From NCBI RefSeq assembly GCF_003207825.1, contig NZ_NKTY01000003.1:141956-205955 (forward strand): a stretch of 64,000 nucleotides of DNA, read 5' to 3'. A program made the translations under genes and the position numbers. This stretch comes from Komagataeibacter saccharivorans (lineage in GTDB: Bacteria > Pseudomonadota > Alphaproteobacteria > Acetobacterales > Acetobacteraceae). The notes under the pieces were generated by a model. It did no database searches. It worked only from the letters and a program-made list of their open reading frames with translations, and was not told the origin of the DNA. The stretch's first letter is position 1. Each line of letters opens with the position of its first letter. Of the stretch, positions 45,975-54,879 are shown piece after piece.

Positions 45975-46652
45975 TCACGCCGGGCTGTGCGCTCCGCCAC
46001 GCAGGCCCTTTATCGCGGCGGCGTAATCATCCTGCCCGTAGACCGAGGTGCCCGCGATCAGCACATCGGCGCCCGCCGCCACCGCCAGCGGCGCGGTCTG
46101 GGCCGTGATGCCACCATCCACGCCGATGCGGATGTCACGGCCCGTCGCATCGGCCATGCGGCGCAGGGTTTCGATCTTGCGTAGCTGGCTGGTCAGGAAT
46201 TTCTGGCCACCGAAGCCGGGGTTGACCGTCATCACAAGGATCATGTCCACCAGATCCAGCACTTCCCCCACCGCTTCGGGCGGGGTGGCGGGACAGATGG
46301 CCACGCCGGGCTTCACCCCATGGTCACGCACATGCTGGAGGGAGCGGTGCGTGTGCGGCCCCGCTTCGACATGCAGGTGGATATGGTCAGCGCCCGCCCT
46401 GGCGAAGGCTTCGATATACGGATCGACCGGCGCGATCATCAGATGCACGTCAAAAGGCAGCTTCGATCCGGAGCGCAGCGCCTTGATCAGTTGCGGCCCC
46501 ATGGACAGGTTCGGCACGAAATGCCCGTCCATTACATCCAGATGCAGCCAGTCCGCCCCCGCTTTTTCAACAGCGGCGACTTCGTCCGCCATGCGGGAAA
46601 AATCAGCGGACAGGACGCTGGGTGCGATGAGGGGAGTTTTAAGAGCAGCCAT
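45975..46652 (-). CDS. rpe: Ribulose-phosphate 3-epimerase
   Basis: A 225-residue TIM barrel interconverting ribulose-5-P and xylulose-5-P. Metal and catalytic residues appear in APSVLSADFSRM, LHLDVMDGHFVPN (His, Asp), DVHLMI, MTVNPGFGGQKF and GVDGGI (Asp). Length is standard. It lies between rsmB (65 bp) and the heparinase-like gene (41 bp). In acetic acid bacteria the pentose phosphate route is a main sugar pathway. Confidence 0.96.
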   Translation of the reverse strand: MAALKTPLIAPSVLSADFSRMADEVAAVEKAGADWLHLDVMDGHFVPNLSMGPQLIKALRSGSKLPFDVHLMIAPVDPYIEAFARAGADHIHLHVEAGPHTHRSLQHVRDHGVKPGVAICPATPPEAVGEVLDLVDMILVMTVNPGFGGQKFLTSQLRKIETLRRMADATGRDIRIGVDGGITAQTAPLAVAAGADVLIAGTSVYGQDDYAAAIKGLRGGAHSPA

Positions 46653-46717
46653 GCCTGTTTTTTAACAGAAACCCATGACTGACGCCAAGCTTTCATCGCA
46701 GGCCCCTCCCCCTCGCA

Positions 46718-48052
46718 TCAGGCACGGCGGAAGCGCGCGGCGAAGAAGCCGTCCATCCCGCCGCGTTCCCCCAGCATGCCCGGATGGGTGCGCAGCCAGC
46801 CTTCGGGCGTGCGGGCCTGCGGCAGGAAGGCCAGTTCCTCCTCCGTAAAGGGATCGGGAACCAGCCCCATGGCGGCTGCCGCGGCGGCGCGCTGTTCACC
46901 TTCCTCGGGCTGGAGGGAGCACACGGCATAGACCAGCCGCCCGCCGGGGCGCAGCATGTCGCGGGCAGCGGCCAGCAGGCGGTCCTGCCCCTGCGTCATG
47001 GTGGCGATGTCGCGCGGGCGCTTGATCCACATTGCATCGGGATGGCGGCGGATGGTGCCGGTCGCCGAACAGGGTGCATCCAGCAAAATGGCGTCCAGCG
47101 GCGCATCGGGCCGCCATTCAGCCGCATCCGCATGGACCACATGCACGTCATCCAGCCCCAGCCGGGCCAGATTCGCGCGCAGGCGCTCAAGGCGGCGTCC
47201 CTCACGTTCGATGGCGAAGACCTCCGCCCCGGCGCAGGCAAGCTGGGCGGTCTTGCCGCCGGGGGCCGCGCACAGATCGGCGACCCGTTCGCCCGGTCTG
47301 GCGGCAAGCAGGCGCGCGGGCAGGGTCGCCGCCATGTCCTGCACCCAGAAAGTCCCTTCGGCAAAGCCCGGCAGTTCGGCAACCTTCACCGCGCCCGCCG
47401 GAAACCGCACGCTGCCATTGGGCAGGACCTCGCCACCCGGTGGCGCTTCGCTGCCGGGACGGATGGTCAGATCAAGCGGGGGTTCATGACCCAGCGTGCT
47501 GGCAATGGGGCGCGCCATCCTGCCCCACGACTGCCACAGCCATGCGGGCACATCCAGCCGTGGCTGGTCCAGTCCCTCAAGCGCTTCCGCCCCACCGGCG
47601 GATACGCGGCGCAGCACCGCGTTCACCAGCCCGGCGAAAGGCACCAGCCCCCGCCTGCGCGCAAGGGCGACGGACGTGGCGACAGCAGCATGCGGCGGCG
47701 TATCGAGGAACAGGAGCTGCGTTACCCCGATCAGCAGGACCACGCGCACCGGTTCGGGCGGTTCACGCTTGAGGAAGGGGGCCAGAATTTCGTTCGCCGT
47801 GCCCATATGGCGCAGCACGGTCGCGGCCAGACGGTGGGCGGCGGCGCGGTCGCGCGGTTCCGCCGTGCGGGCGGCGACAGAATGTTCCAGCGATGTGTCG
47901 AGCATGCGCCGGTGGGCGATCACGCCTTCGACAATATCAAAGGCGATATCGCGCGTCGGGTCCGGGGCGACCTTGCCCCCCCGCCGGTCGGGGCGGCCCG
48001 AGGCAGGACGGCGGCCAGTGGGGCGGGAGGCGGGGGACGAGGGAGACTTCAT
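46718..48052 (-). CDS. rsmB: rRNA (cytosine-5)-methyltransferase of the RsmB/NOP2 family
   Basis: A 444-residue RNA m5C methyltransferase. An N-terminal NusB-like domain (about 30-165), then the catalytic fold: AdoMet site DLCAAPGGKTAQLA, DAPCSATGTIRRHPD with the product-release Cys, and YAVCSLQPEEGE with the nucleophilic Cys. It is expected to modify 16S rRNA C967, though the alphaproteobacterial target could differ. The start has a Ser/Pro/Arg-rich tail. Confidence 0.9.
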   Translation of the reverse strand: MKSPSSPASRPTGRRPASGRPDRRGGKVAPDPTRDIAFDIVEGVIAHRRMLDTSLEHSVAARTAEPRDRAAAHRLAATVLRHMGTANEILAPFLKREPPEPVRVVLLIGVTQLLFLDTPPHAAVATSVALARRRGLVPFAGLVNAVLRRVSAGGAEALEGLDQPRLDVPAWLWQSWGRMARPIASTLGHEPPLDLTIRPGSEAPPGGEVLPNGSVRFPAGAVKVAELPGFAEGTFWVQDMAATLPARLLAARPGERVADLCAAPGGKTAQLACAGAEVFAIEREGRRLERLRANLARLGLDDVHVVHADAAEWRPDAPLDAILLDAPCSATGTIRRHPDAMWIKRPRDIATMTQGQDRLLAAARDMLRPGGRLVYAVCSLQPEEGEQRAAAAAAMGLVPDPFTEEELAFLPQARTPEGWLRTHPGMLGERGGMDGFFAARFRRA

Positions 48053-48135
48053 GTAATCCTGACCTGAGAACGGTGGCGCATGGACGGCCGGACCGGGGAC
48101 TTGACCGGGGAGGTATTCAGGCCAAGCCTAGAGCC

Positions 48136-48822
48136 ATGTCAACATCCGCATCCATAGCAGATGCCCTGTCGGGCATCCGCACCCGTATCGCGGCCAGCGC
48201 GCGCGCCGCTGGCCGTGACCCTTCCAGCGTGGATCTGGTCGCCGTTTCCAAGTTCCATCCGCAGTCCAGCGTCATCGCGGCCCTTGAGGCCGGACAGCGC
48301 CTGTTCGGTGAAAACCGCGTGCAGGAAGCGGCCGCGAAATTTCCGGACCTGCGCGCCCGCTGGCCCGACCTGCGGCTGCACATCATCGGCGGCCTGCAGA
48401 CCAACAAGGCGGCGGAAGCCGTACGGATCGCGGACATGATCGAAAGCCTCGACCGGCCTTCCCTGTCTGATGCGATCGCGCGCGGCGCGGATAAGGCGGG
48501 CAGGCTGCCGGGCCTGCTGGTACAGGTCAATACGGGCGACGAAACCCAGAAATCCGGCATAAGGCTGGAAGACGCCGACAGGTTCATTGAAGACAGCCTG
48601 ACCCGCTTCGGCCCGTCGGTGCGGGGGCTTATGTGCATCCCCCCGCACGATCAGGACCCGACACCCCATTTCCGCCTGCTGGCCGACATGGCAACGCGCC
48701 ACGGCCTGCCGGTCGTGTCCATGGGCATGTCAGCCGATTTCGAGCAGGCGATTGCCTGTGGCGCCACGCTGGTACGGGTGGGCAGCGCCATTTTCGGGAC
48801 GCGGCCAGCCCACCCCTGTTAA
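48136..48822 (+). CDS. YggS/PLPBP-family pyridoxal-phosphate homeostasis protein
   Basis: A 228-residue alanine-racemase-fold protein. PLP Lys lies in VAVSKFHP; other marks are FGENRVQEAAAKF, LHIIGGLQTNKA and a C-terminal VSMGMSADFEQAIACGATLVRVGSAIFG. Family members balance PLP pools and have no known catalytic activity. ATG 48136 gives the standard length; the frame opens further upstream over the rsmB start, from which it is divergent. Confidence 0.93.
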   Translation: MSTSASIADALSGIRTRIAASARAAGRDPSSVDLVAVSKFHPQSSVIAALEAGQRLFGENRVQEAAAKFPDLRARWPDLRLHIIGGLQTNKAAEAVRIADMIESLDRPSLSDAIARGADKAGRLPGLLVQVNTGDETQKSGIRLEDADRFIEDSLTRFGPSVRGLMCIPPHDQDPTPHFRLLADMATRHGLPVVSMGMSADFEQAIACGATLVRVGSAIFGTRPAHPC

Positions 48823-48946
48823 CGATGTGAATAGCACCTGCGTAGATACGGCCCTTGCTGTGCATGGGTCGAGACGGTAATGCGGGATTATCCGGTCGCG
48901 ATCTGATGCCGGTTTTCTGTCTTTATTGCCGCGGAGCCGTCACGAC

Positions 48947-50947
48947 ATGACGCAACCCACGGGGCCTTCTGCCCCCGGATCATCAACGACGCCGGATGGC
49001 GGTGGCCACACCGCCGCCGCCGCGGACAAGAACCCCGCGCCGTCCAAGATTACCGAATACGGTGCCGACCAGCACGAACACGCCGCCAACCCGGTAGGCT
49101 TCGCCGCGCTGCTGGGGGTGCTGGGGGTGGTGTTCGGCGATATCGGCACAAGCCCGATTTACGCCCTGCGTTCGACCATCATGGTCGTATCGCAGCACCA
49201 TAAGATCGAACCGTGGGAAGTGCTGGGCGTCCTCAGCCTTATCATCTGGTCGCTGTTCCTGATCGTGACGGTAAAATACGTCATCCTGATCATGCGCGCC
49301 GACCATAATGGTGAGGGCGGGATCATATCCCTCATGTCGCTGGCGCAACGCGTGGCCCCCAGCAACCGGCTGCGCATCGGCCTTGGCATGGTCGGAATCG
49401 CGGGGGCCTGCCTGTTCTTTGGCGATGGCATGATTACCCCCGCCATTTCGGTCCTGTCCGCGGTGGAAGGGCTGGAAGTCAGCTTTCCCGCCGCCCACGA
49501 CCTTGTCATTCCCATCGCGCTGCTGGTGCTGGTCGGGCTGTTTTCCGTGCAGAGCTACGGCACGGGCAAGGTAGGGGCCATATTCGGGCCGATCATGCTG
49601 GTATGGTTCAGCCTGCTGGGCATACTGGGTGCGCTCCAGATCCTGCATCACCCCACGGTTCTGCTGGCCATATCGCCCACCTATGCGGTGCAGTTCATCG
49701 TCTATCACGGCTGGCTTTCGTTCATCGCGCTTGGCTCCGTCGTGCTGTCTGTCACGGGTGCGGAAGCGCTTTATGCCGATATGGGGCATTTCGGCCGCCA
49801 GCCCATCCGCTATGCGTGGCTGTTCTGCGTGCTGCCGTGCCTTGCGCTGAACTATCTGGGTCAGGGCGCGCTGATCATCACCAGCCCCGAGGCACTGGCC
49901 AATCCGTTCTTCCTGCTCGGTCCGCACTGGCTGCAGGTGCCGATGATCATCCTGTCCACCATGGCCACGGTCATCGCCAGCCAGGCGGGAATTTCGGGCG
50001 GCTTCTCCCTATGCCGCCAGATCATCCAGCTTGGCTACCTGCCGCGCATGCGCGTCACCCACACCAATGCGGAGGAAGAGGGCCAGATCTACCTGCCGGA
50101 ATTCAACCGCTTCCTGATGGTCGGCGCGCTGCTGCTGGTGCTGAGCTTCCGCAGTTCGGAAGCCCTGGCCTCCGCCTACGGCATTGCGGTAACGGGCACG
50201 TTCATGTGTACCTGCGTGCTGGCGATGGTGGTGTTCCGCAGGCTGTACCACTGGTCGCGGCCTGCCGCGATTGCGACCTTTGGCGGCTTCTTCCTGCTTG
50301 ATACGACGTTCTTCGCGTCCAATGCGCTCAAGATCCCGCAGGGTGGCTGGGTGCCTGTCCTGCTGGGCATTGTCCTGACACTCATGATGACGACATGGAA
50401 AAAAGGTCGCCAGCTCATCATGAACCGGCAGAAGCAGGACAGCATGCCGATGAACTCGTTCCTTGCGCGCCTGCCGCAGTCACGCATCATCCGCGTTCCG
50501 GGCACGGCCGTCTACATGACCGGCAACCCCGATTTCGTGCCTGCGTGCCTGCTGCACAACCTCAAGCACAACAAAGTGCTGCATGACCATGTGCTGTTCG
50601 TGACCGTGCAGACACTGGACCAGCCCGAAGCCGATCATGGCCACCGTGTCGCGCTGCAGGAACTTGCACCCGATATTTACCGGATCATCCTGCGTTACGG
50701 CTTCATGGAAATGCCAAACCTGCCCCGCGCGCTGGAAGACCTGAAGGCCAACGGCCTTGATTTCGACGCGTTGCAGGCATCGTATTTCACCAGCCGGGAA
50801 CTGCTGGTGCGTTCGTCCGTGCCCAAGCTTTCGCGCTGGCGCATGTCGCTGTTCCTGTTCATGGCGCGCAATGCGACGCCGGCCACGGAATTCTTCCGCA
50901 TCCCGCCGGACCGGGTGGTCGAACTGGGCGTGCGGCTGGGGATCTGA
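48947..50947 (+). CDS. kup: Kup-type potassium transporter
   Basis: A 666-residue K+:H+ symporter of the KUP/HAK family: 12 predicted membrane helices in residues 50-475, with signature [17 protein letters not shown] in helix 1 and [20 protein letters not shown]; a cytoplasmic C-domain follows. The first 45 residues are a variable hydrophilic leader. ATG 48947 follows GGAG; an in-frame TTG upstream is less likely. hemW begins 5 bp after its stop. Confidence 0.94.
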   Translation: MTQPTGPSAPGSSTTPDGGGHTAAAADKNPAPSKITEYGADQHEHAANPVGFAALLGVLGVVFGDIGTSPIYALRSTIMVVSQHHKIEPWEVLGVLSLIIWSLFLIVTVKYVILIMRADHNGEGGIISLMSLAQRVAPSNRLRIGLGMVGIAGACLFFGDGMITPAISVLSAVEGLEVSFPAAHDLVIPIALLVLVGLFSVQSYGTGKVGAIFGPIMLVWFSLLGILGALQILHHPTVLLAISPTYAVQFIVYHGWLSFIALGSVVLSVTGAEALYADMGHFGRQPIRYAWLFCVLPCLALNYLGQGALIITSPEALANPFFLLGPHWLQVPMIILSTMATVIASQAGISGGFSLCRQIIQLGYLPRMRVTHTNAEEEGQIYLPEFNRFLMVGALLLVLSFRSSEALASAYGIAVTGTFMCTCVLAMVVFRRLYHWSRPAAIATFGGFFLLDTTFFASNALKIPQGGWVPVLLGIVLTLMMTTWKKGRQLIMNRQKQDSMPMNSFLARLPQSRIIRVPGTAVYMTGNPDFVPACLLHNLKHNKVLHDHVLFVTVQTLDQPEADHGHRVALQELAPDIYRIILRYGFMEMPNLPRALEDLKANGLDFDALQASYFTSRELLVRSSVPKLSRWRMSLFLFMARNATPATEFFRIPPDRVVELGVRLGI

Positions 50948-50952
50948 TCCGC

Positions 50953-52140
50953 ATGGATGGCCCGATGGGCAGGGAAGAACCGCTGGCGCTTTATGTGCAC
51001 TGGCCGTTCTGCCTGTCCAAATGTCCCTACTGTGATTTCAACAGCCATGTGCGCGCGGAAATCCCGCGCGCACGCTTTGGCAATGCCCTGCGGCGCGAAC
51101 TGGCGCATGAAGCAGGCCGGATGGGGGAACGGGCGGAACGCCCGGTGGTCAGTTCCATCTTCTTCGGCGGGGGCACGCCATCCCTCATGGCGCCGGAGAC
51201 GGTCGCCGGACTGATCGAGGATACACGCACGCTGTTCGGCATGACGGACGACGTGGAAATCACGCTCGAAGCCAATCCGACCAGCGTGGAAACCGGGCTG
51301 CTGCGCGCCTTCCGCGATGCGGGGGTCAACCGCATTTCCATGGGTATCCAGAGCCTTGAACCCGAAGCCCTGCGCTTTCTGGGCCGTGAACACGATGCGC
51401 CACAGGCCATCGCGGCGCTGGAAACCGCGCGCGCCCTGTTCAGCCGCATTTCCTTCGACCTGATCTATGCCCGCCCGGGGCAGGATGCGCGGGCATGGCG
51501 GCGGGAACTGGATGCAGCACTGGCGCTGGTGTCGGATCACCTGTCGCTGTACCAGTTGACGATCGAACCCGGCACCCGTTTTGAAAGCCTGTTCCGTCAG
51601 GGCCGGTTCCACCTGCCCGATGATGATGACGCCGCGGCCCTGTATGAACTGACGGCGGACGTTGCGGCGACGCACGGGCTGCGGGGCTACGAAATCTCGA
51701 ACTACGCCCGTCCGGGGGCTGAAAGCCGCCATAACCTTACATACTGGCGTTATGGCGACTATCTGGGCATCGGCCCCGGCGCGCACGGGCGGCTGACGCG
51801 CAATGGCGCGACCTTCGCCACGCGCCGCCACCGCGCGCCCGAACCATGGGCCGAACGGGTGGAGCGCACCGGTACCGGTGCCCACCCCGAGGAACGGCTG
51901 GATAACCGCGACCGCGCGCGGGAAATGCTGCTTATGGGCCTGCGGCTGGCCGAAGGCATTTCCACCACGCGTTTTCGCCGCCGTACCGGCATGACCGTGC
52001 CCGACGCAACCGATCCCGACATACTGCACGCAGCAATCGGGGAAGAATATCTGGTCCATGATCAGGCCACCGGCATACTGCGCGCGACGGCTGCGGGCCG
52101 CCTGCGGCTGGAAAGCCTGCTTGCCGCGCTGGTGCTTTAG
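50953..52140 (+). CDS. hemW: Radical SAM heme chaperone HemW
   Basis: A 395-residue radical SAM protein. The [4Fe-4S] ligands are Cys20, Cys24 and Cys27 (CLSKCPYC), followed by FFGGGTPSLM, ANPTSVE and GVNRISMGIQSL. The fourth Cys that marks the true oxygen-independent oxidase HemN is absent after the cluster (CPYCDFN), in line with HemW, which delivers heme. A C-terminal HemN_C domain is present (RREMLLMGLRLAEG-like). Start ATG 50953, or 50965. Confidence 0.9.
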   Translation: MDGPMGREEPLALYVHWPFCLSKCPYCDFNSHVRAEIPRARFGNALRRELAHEAGRMGERAERPVVSSIFFGGGTPSLMAPETVAGLIEDTRTLFGMTDDVEITLEANPTSVETGLLRAFRDAGVNRISMGIQSLEPEALRFLGREHDAPQAIAALETARALFSRISFDLIYARPGQDARAWRRELDAALALVSDHLSLYQLTIEPGTRFESLFRQGRFHLPDDDDAAALYELTADVAATHGLRGYEISNYARPGAESRHNLTYWRYGDYLGIGPGAHGRLTRNGATFATRRHRAPEPWAERVERTGTGAHPEERLDNRDRAREMLLMGLRLAEGISTTRFRRRTGMTVPDATDPDILHAAIGEEYLVHDQATGILRATAAGRLRLESLLAALVL

Positions 52141-52192
52141 GAATTTAGGCAATACGATGGCGGATGCGCATCCACGGCAAGGAGTTCACCGC

Positions 52193-53314
52193 GTGCTTTC
52201 TTCCATCCTGTCGCTTCCCGCCCGGCTGGCTACCTGCGCCGCAGCCCTGACCCTTATGGCCTCCACCGCTTTCGCGGCTCCCGCGCCCGCATCCGACGGG
52301 CCCGAACTGGTGATCGAGGATAATGATTTCCTTGGCCCCGGTGGGTCGGACCAGCTTTCCACCATTCCGCTCCTGTTCAACCCGCATGTGCGCGTGCTGG
52401 GCTTTACGGTCGTATCGGGCGATGGATGGGAAAACGCGGAATCCGCCCATCTGCGCCGCCTGCTGGAAATCGTGGGCCGGACCGATGTGCCGGTGGCCGA
52501 TGGCGCGGTCTACCCGCTGGTCAACACGCGCGCGGCGATGCGGGTGCATGAACAGCAGTTCGGCGCCATACCGTGGAAAGGCGCATGGGGTGGCCTTGGT
52601 TCCATAGACAAGGCGCCTGACGTGCAGCCCGCCATTCCCGCCATGAAGGAAGGAGCGCCGCATCTTGCCCCCGTGGCGCAGAGTGCGGCGCAGTTCCTGA
52701 TCGAACAGGTGCATGCCCACCCGCATGAAGTGACCATCATTGCCGCGGGTCCGCTGACCAATCTGGCGCTTGCCATACGCCAGGACCCGACTTTCGCCGC
52801 CACGGCGAAGCAGCTTATTTTCATGGGCGGCATGCTGGATACGAGCATGATGTCCATTACCGGCAATGCGGACTTTGCTTCCGATTTCAATATGATCTTC
52901 GACCCCGAAGCCGCGCACATCACGCTGACCGCGCCATGGAAAGCGATTACGGGTGTCGGCAGCGTTTCGAACGATCTCATGCTGTCGCGCGCATATCTGG
53001 ACCGGATCACCAGCAAAAAGACACCGCTTACCGCCTATATCGGCCGTTACTACGACCCGCTGCCCCTGTGGGATGAACTGACCACCGCCATCGCGACCGA
53101 TCCCACGCTGATCACCTCCGCTGTGGATGCGCGCATGGATATCGACACCAGCCGTGGCCCGCATTACGGCCATGCCTTTGTCGTGCCGGACGCACTGGCC
53201 CCGCATGACAGCCCCATGCGTCCGGTCCATATCGTGCGCACGGTGGACAGCGACCGGTTCCGGGAAATGTTCCTCCGTCAGGCGCAGACGGACCTGCCCG
53301 CCCACGCACAGTAA
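52193..53314 (+). CDS. Exported nucleoside hydrolase-like protein
   Basis: A 373-residue member of the inosine/uridine-preferring nucleoside hydrolase superfamily. The start is GTG 52193: a perfect AAGGAG sits eight bases upstream and it yields a normal signal peptide (1-28, TAFA|AP). The Ca-binding N-terminal motif, usually DxDxxxDD, is altered to EDNDFLGPGGSDQ. Later segments VTIIAAGPLTNLALAI, LIFMGGML and GNADFASDFNMIFDPEAA, with the Asp/Asn ligands, fit the family. Probably periplasmic; nucleosides are likely but not certain substrates. It lies 52 bp after hemW. Confidence 0.82.
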   Translation: MLSSILSLPARLATCAAALTLMASTAFAAPAPASDGPELVIEDNDFLGPGGSDQLSTIPLLFNPHVRVLGFTVVSGDGWENAESAHLRRLLEIVGRTDVPVADGAVYPLVNTRAAMRVHEQQFGAIPWKGAWGGLGSIDKAPDVQPAIPAMKEGAPHLAPVAQSAAQFLIEQVHAHPHEVTIIAAGPLTNLALAIRQDPTFAATAKQLIFMGGMLDTSMMSITGNADFASDFNMIFDPEAAHITLTAPWKAITGVGSVSNDLMLSRAYLDRITSKKTPLTAYIGRYYDPLPLWDELTTAIATDPTLITSAVDARMDIDTSRGPHYGHAFVVPDALAPHDSPMRPVHIVRTVDSDRFREMFLRQAQTDLPAHAQ

Positions 53315-53333
53315 GGACGGGGAAGCGCATCGC

Positions 53334-53777
53334 ATGCTGCACATGGTCAAACTGGCGGTTGGTATCCAGTCGATCGAGGATCTGGCCCGCCGCCAGTCCC
53401 ACCAGACACCGCCGGTCGATGACCTTGACGGCACGGATGCCACGGGCATGCCGTGGTTCCGCACCCGCATGTATCCACGAAGGGCGGCGGAAATTGTCGA
53501 TGGCGGGTCCATCTACCGCGTGATCGCGGGCCGTATCCTGTGTCGGCAGCGCATTACCGCAATCCGTCCCGACACGCGCGATGATGGCGCATCCTGCGCG
53601 CTGGTGGTGATGGACCCCGAAATCATCCCGGTCTCGCCCCGCGCCATGCGTCCGTTCCAGGGCTGGCGTTACCTCCGCCCCGAGGACGCGCCACCCGACC
53701 TGACCGCCAATGGCCATACCGGCGACGTGCTGCCCGAAGCCTTACGCAACGAACTGGCTGAACTGTGTCTGATCTGA
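53334..53777 (+). CDS. DUF1489 family protein
   Basis: A 147-residue cytoplasmic protein typical of alphaproteobacteria. Hallmarks: MVKLAVGIQSIEDL start, RTRMYPRRAAEIVDGGSIY, ILCRQRITAIRP, ALVVMDPEIIPV and RPFQGWRYLRPEDAPPDL. Function unknown; the family has been suggested to bind nucleic acid, which I cannot confirm. Its end overlaps the lytic transglycosylase start by 13 bp, so the two are coupled. Confidence 0.88.
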   Translation: MLHMVKLAVGIQSIEDLARRQSHQTPPVDDLDGTDATGMPWFRTRMYPRRAAEIVDGGSIYRVIAGRILCRQRITAIRPDTRDDGASCALVVMDPEIIPVSPRAMRPFQGWRYLRPEDAPPDLTANGHTGDVLPEALRNELAELCLI

Positions 53778-54865
53778 TCGCGCCACCACGACCTGCCTTG
53801 CTTCCTGCCCCGACACTGCGCGGCCTGACACGCCTGCTGCTGCTGGGCATGGCGGGGCTCGGCCTTGCCGGGTGCGCCAGTTCCGGCGGTTCGCGCTACG
53901 GCAACTATTACGAAGGCAAGGCCGCCTACCGCCCCCCCGGTCCCCCATCAGACCCGTGGCAGCCCTATATCAATGATGCGTCGAACCGCTTTTCGGTGCC
54001 GCCGGAATGGATACGCGCCGTTATCCAGAAGGAATCGGGAGGCCATGAATATATCGATGGCCACCTGACCCGTTCGGCCAGCGGGGCAATCGGCCTCATG
54101 CAGCTCATGCCGCCCACCTATGCCGACATGCAGCGCCGCAATCACCTTGGCTCCGACCCGTATGACCCGCACAACAACATTCTGGCGGGAACGGCCTATA
54201 TCCGCATCCTTTACGGCCTGTATGGCGCGCCGGGGTTCCTTGCGGCCTATAACGCGGGCACGGAACGACTGAACGACTATCTGGAAAACGGCCGTCCGCT
54301 GCCAAGCCAGACGGTGCGCTACCTGCGGATCATCACACCCAACCTTGGCACGCAGGTCGCCCTGAGTGGCCCGCTGGCGGTCTACGGCGCGCCGTCGCAG
54401 CCGGTAAGCGCCAACCCGCCCCCGCTGGGCAGGGGCAACACGGTCCAGCCGGACCATACCTATATCCAGTACGCAACACTTAACCCGCCCGCCCCCGTGC
54501 AGCACCGCACCGCCTGTGTGCAGGACGCAAATCTTGCGTACCAGCCCGGCACGGCCAACTGCCGCACCGACACCCGCGCCGCCGCACCGCCCGCGACCAG
54601 CACGGGCGTGGATTACGGGACATGGATGGTGCAGGTCGGCGCCTTCTCGGCGGAGGGACAGGCCCGCTTCGCCACCACCATGGCGCGGCAGGGCGATTTT
54701 GCGCAGCTACAGGGCGCGCGCAGCATGGTCATACCGGTCAACAGGCCGGCTGGCGTGATCTATCGCGCCCGTCTGGCCGGTCTGTCACAGGTGGCGGCGG
54801 TATCGGCATGCGCCACGCTTAAAAATCAGGGGCTGCCCTGTTCCGTCATCAGGCCGGGACAGTAG
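53765..54865 (+). CDS. Lytic transglycosylase lipoprotein with SPOR domain
   Basis: A 366-residue peptidoglycan-cleaving lipoprotein. The signal peptide ends in a lipobox (LGLAGC, Cys37). The SLT domain (about 65-190) has the catalytic Glu90 in QKESGG, GAIGLMQLMP and AGTAYIRILY…AAYNAG. A low-complexity linker follows, then a SPOR domain (about 285-366, TWMVQVGAFSAEGQA) that targets denuded septal glycan. The start is GTG 53765 inside the DUF1489 gene. Layout fits an RlpA/MltE-like division enzyme. Confidence 0.88.
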   Translation: MSDLIAPPRPALLPAPTLRGLTRLLLLGMAGLGLAGCASSGGSRYGNYYEGKAAYRPPGPPSDPWQPYINDASNRFSVPPEWIRAVIQKESGGHEYIDGHLTRSASGAIGLMQLMPPTYADMQRRNHLGSDPYDPHNNILAGTAYIRILYGLYGAPGFLAAYNAGTERLNDYLENGRPLPSQTVRYLRIITPNLGTQVALSGPLAVYGAPSQPVSANPPPLGRGNTVQPDHTYIQYATLNPPAPVQHRTACVQDANLAYQPGTANCRTDTRAAAPPATSTGVDYGTWMVQVGAFSAEGQARFATTMARQGDFAQLQGARSMVIPVNRPAGVIYRARLAGLSQVAAVSACATLKNQGLPCSVIRPGQ

Positions 54866-54879
54866 GGCGGCCCATAGCC

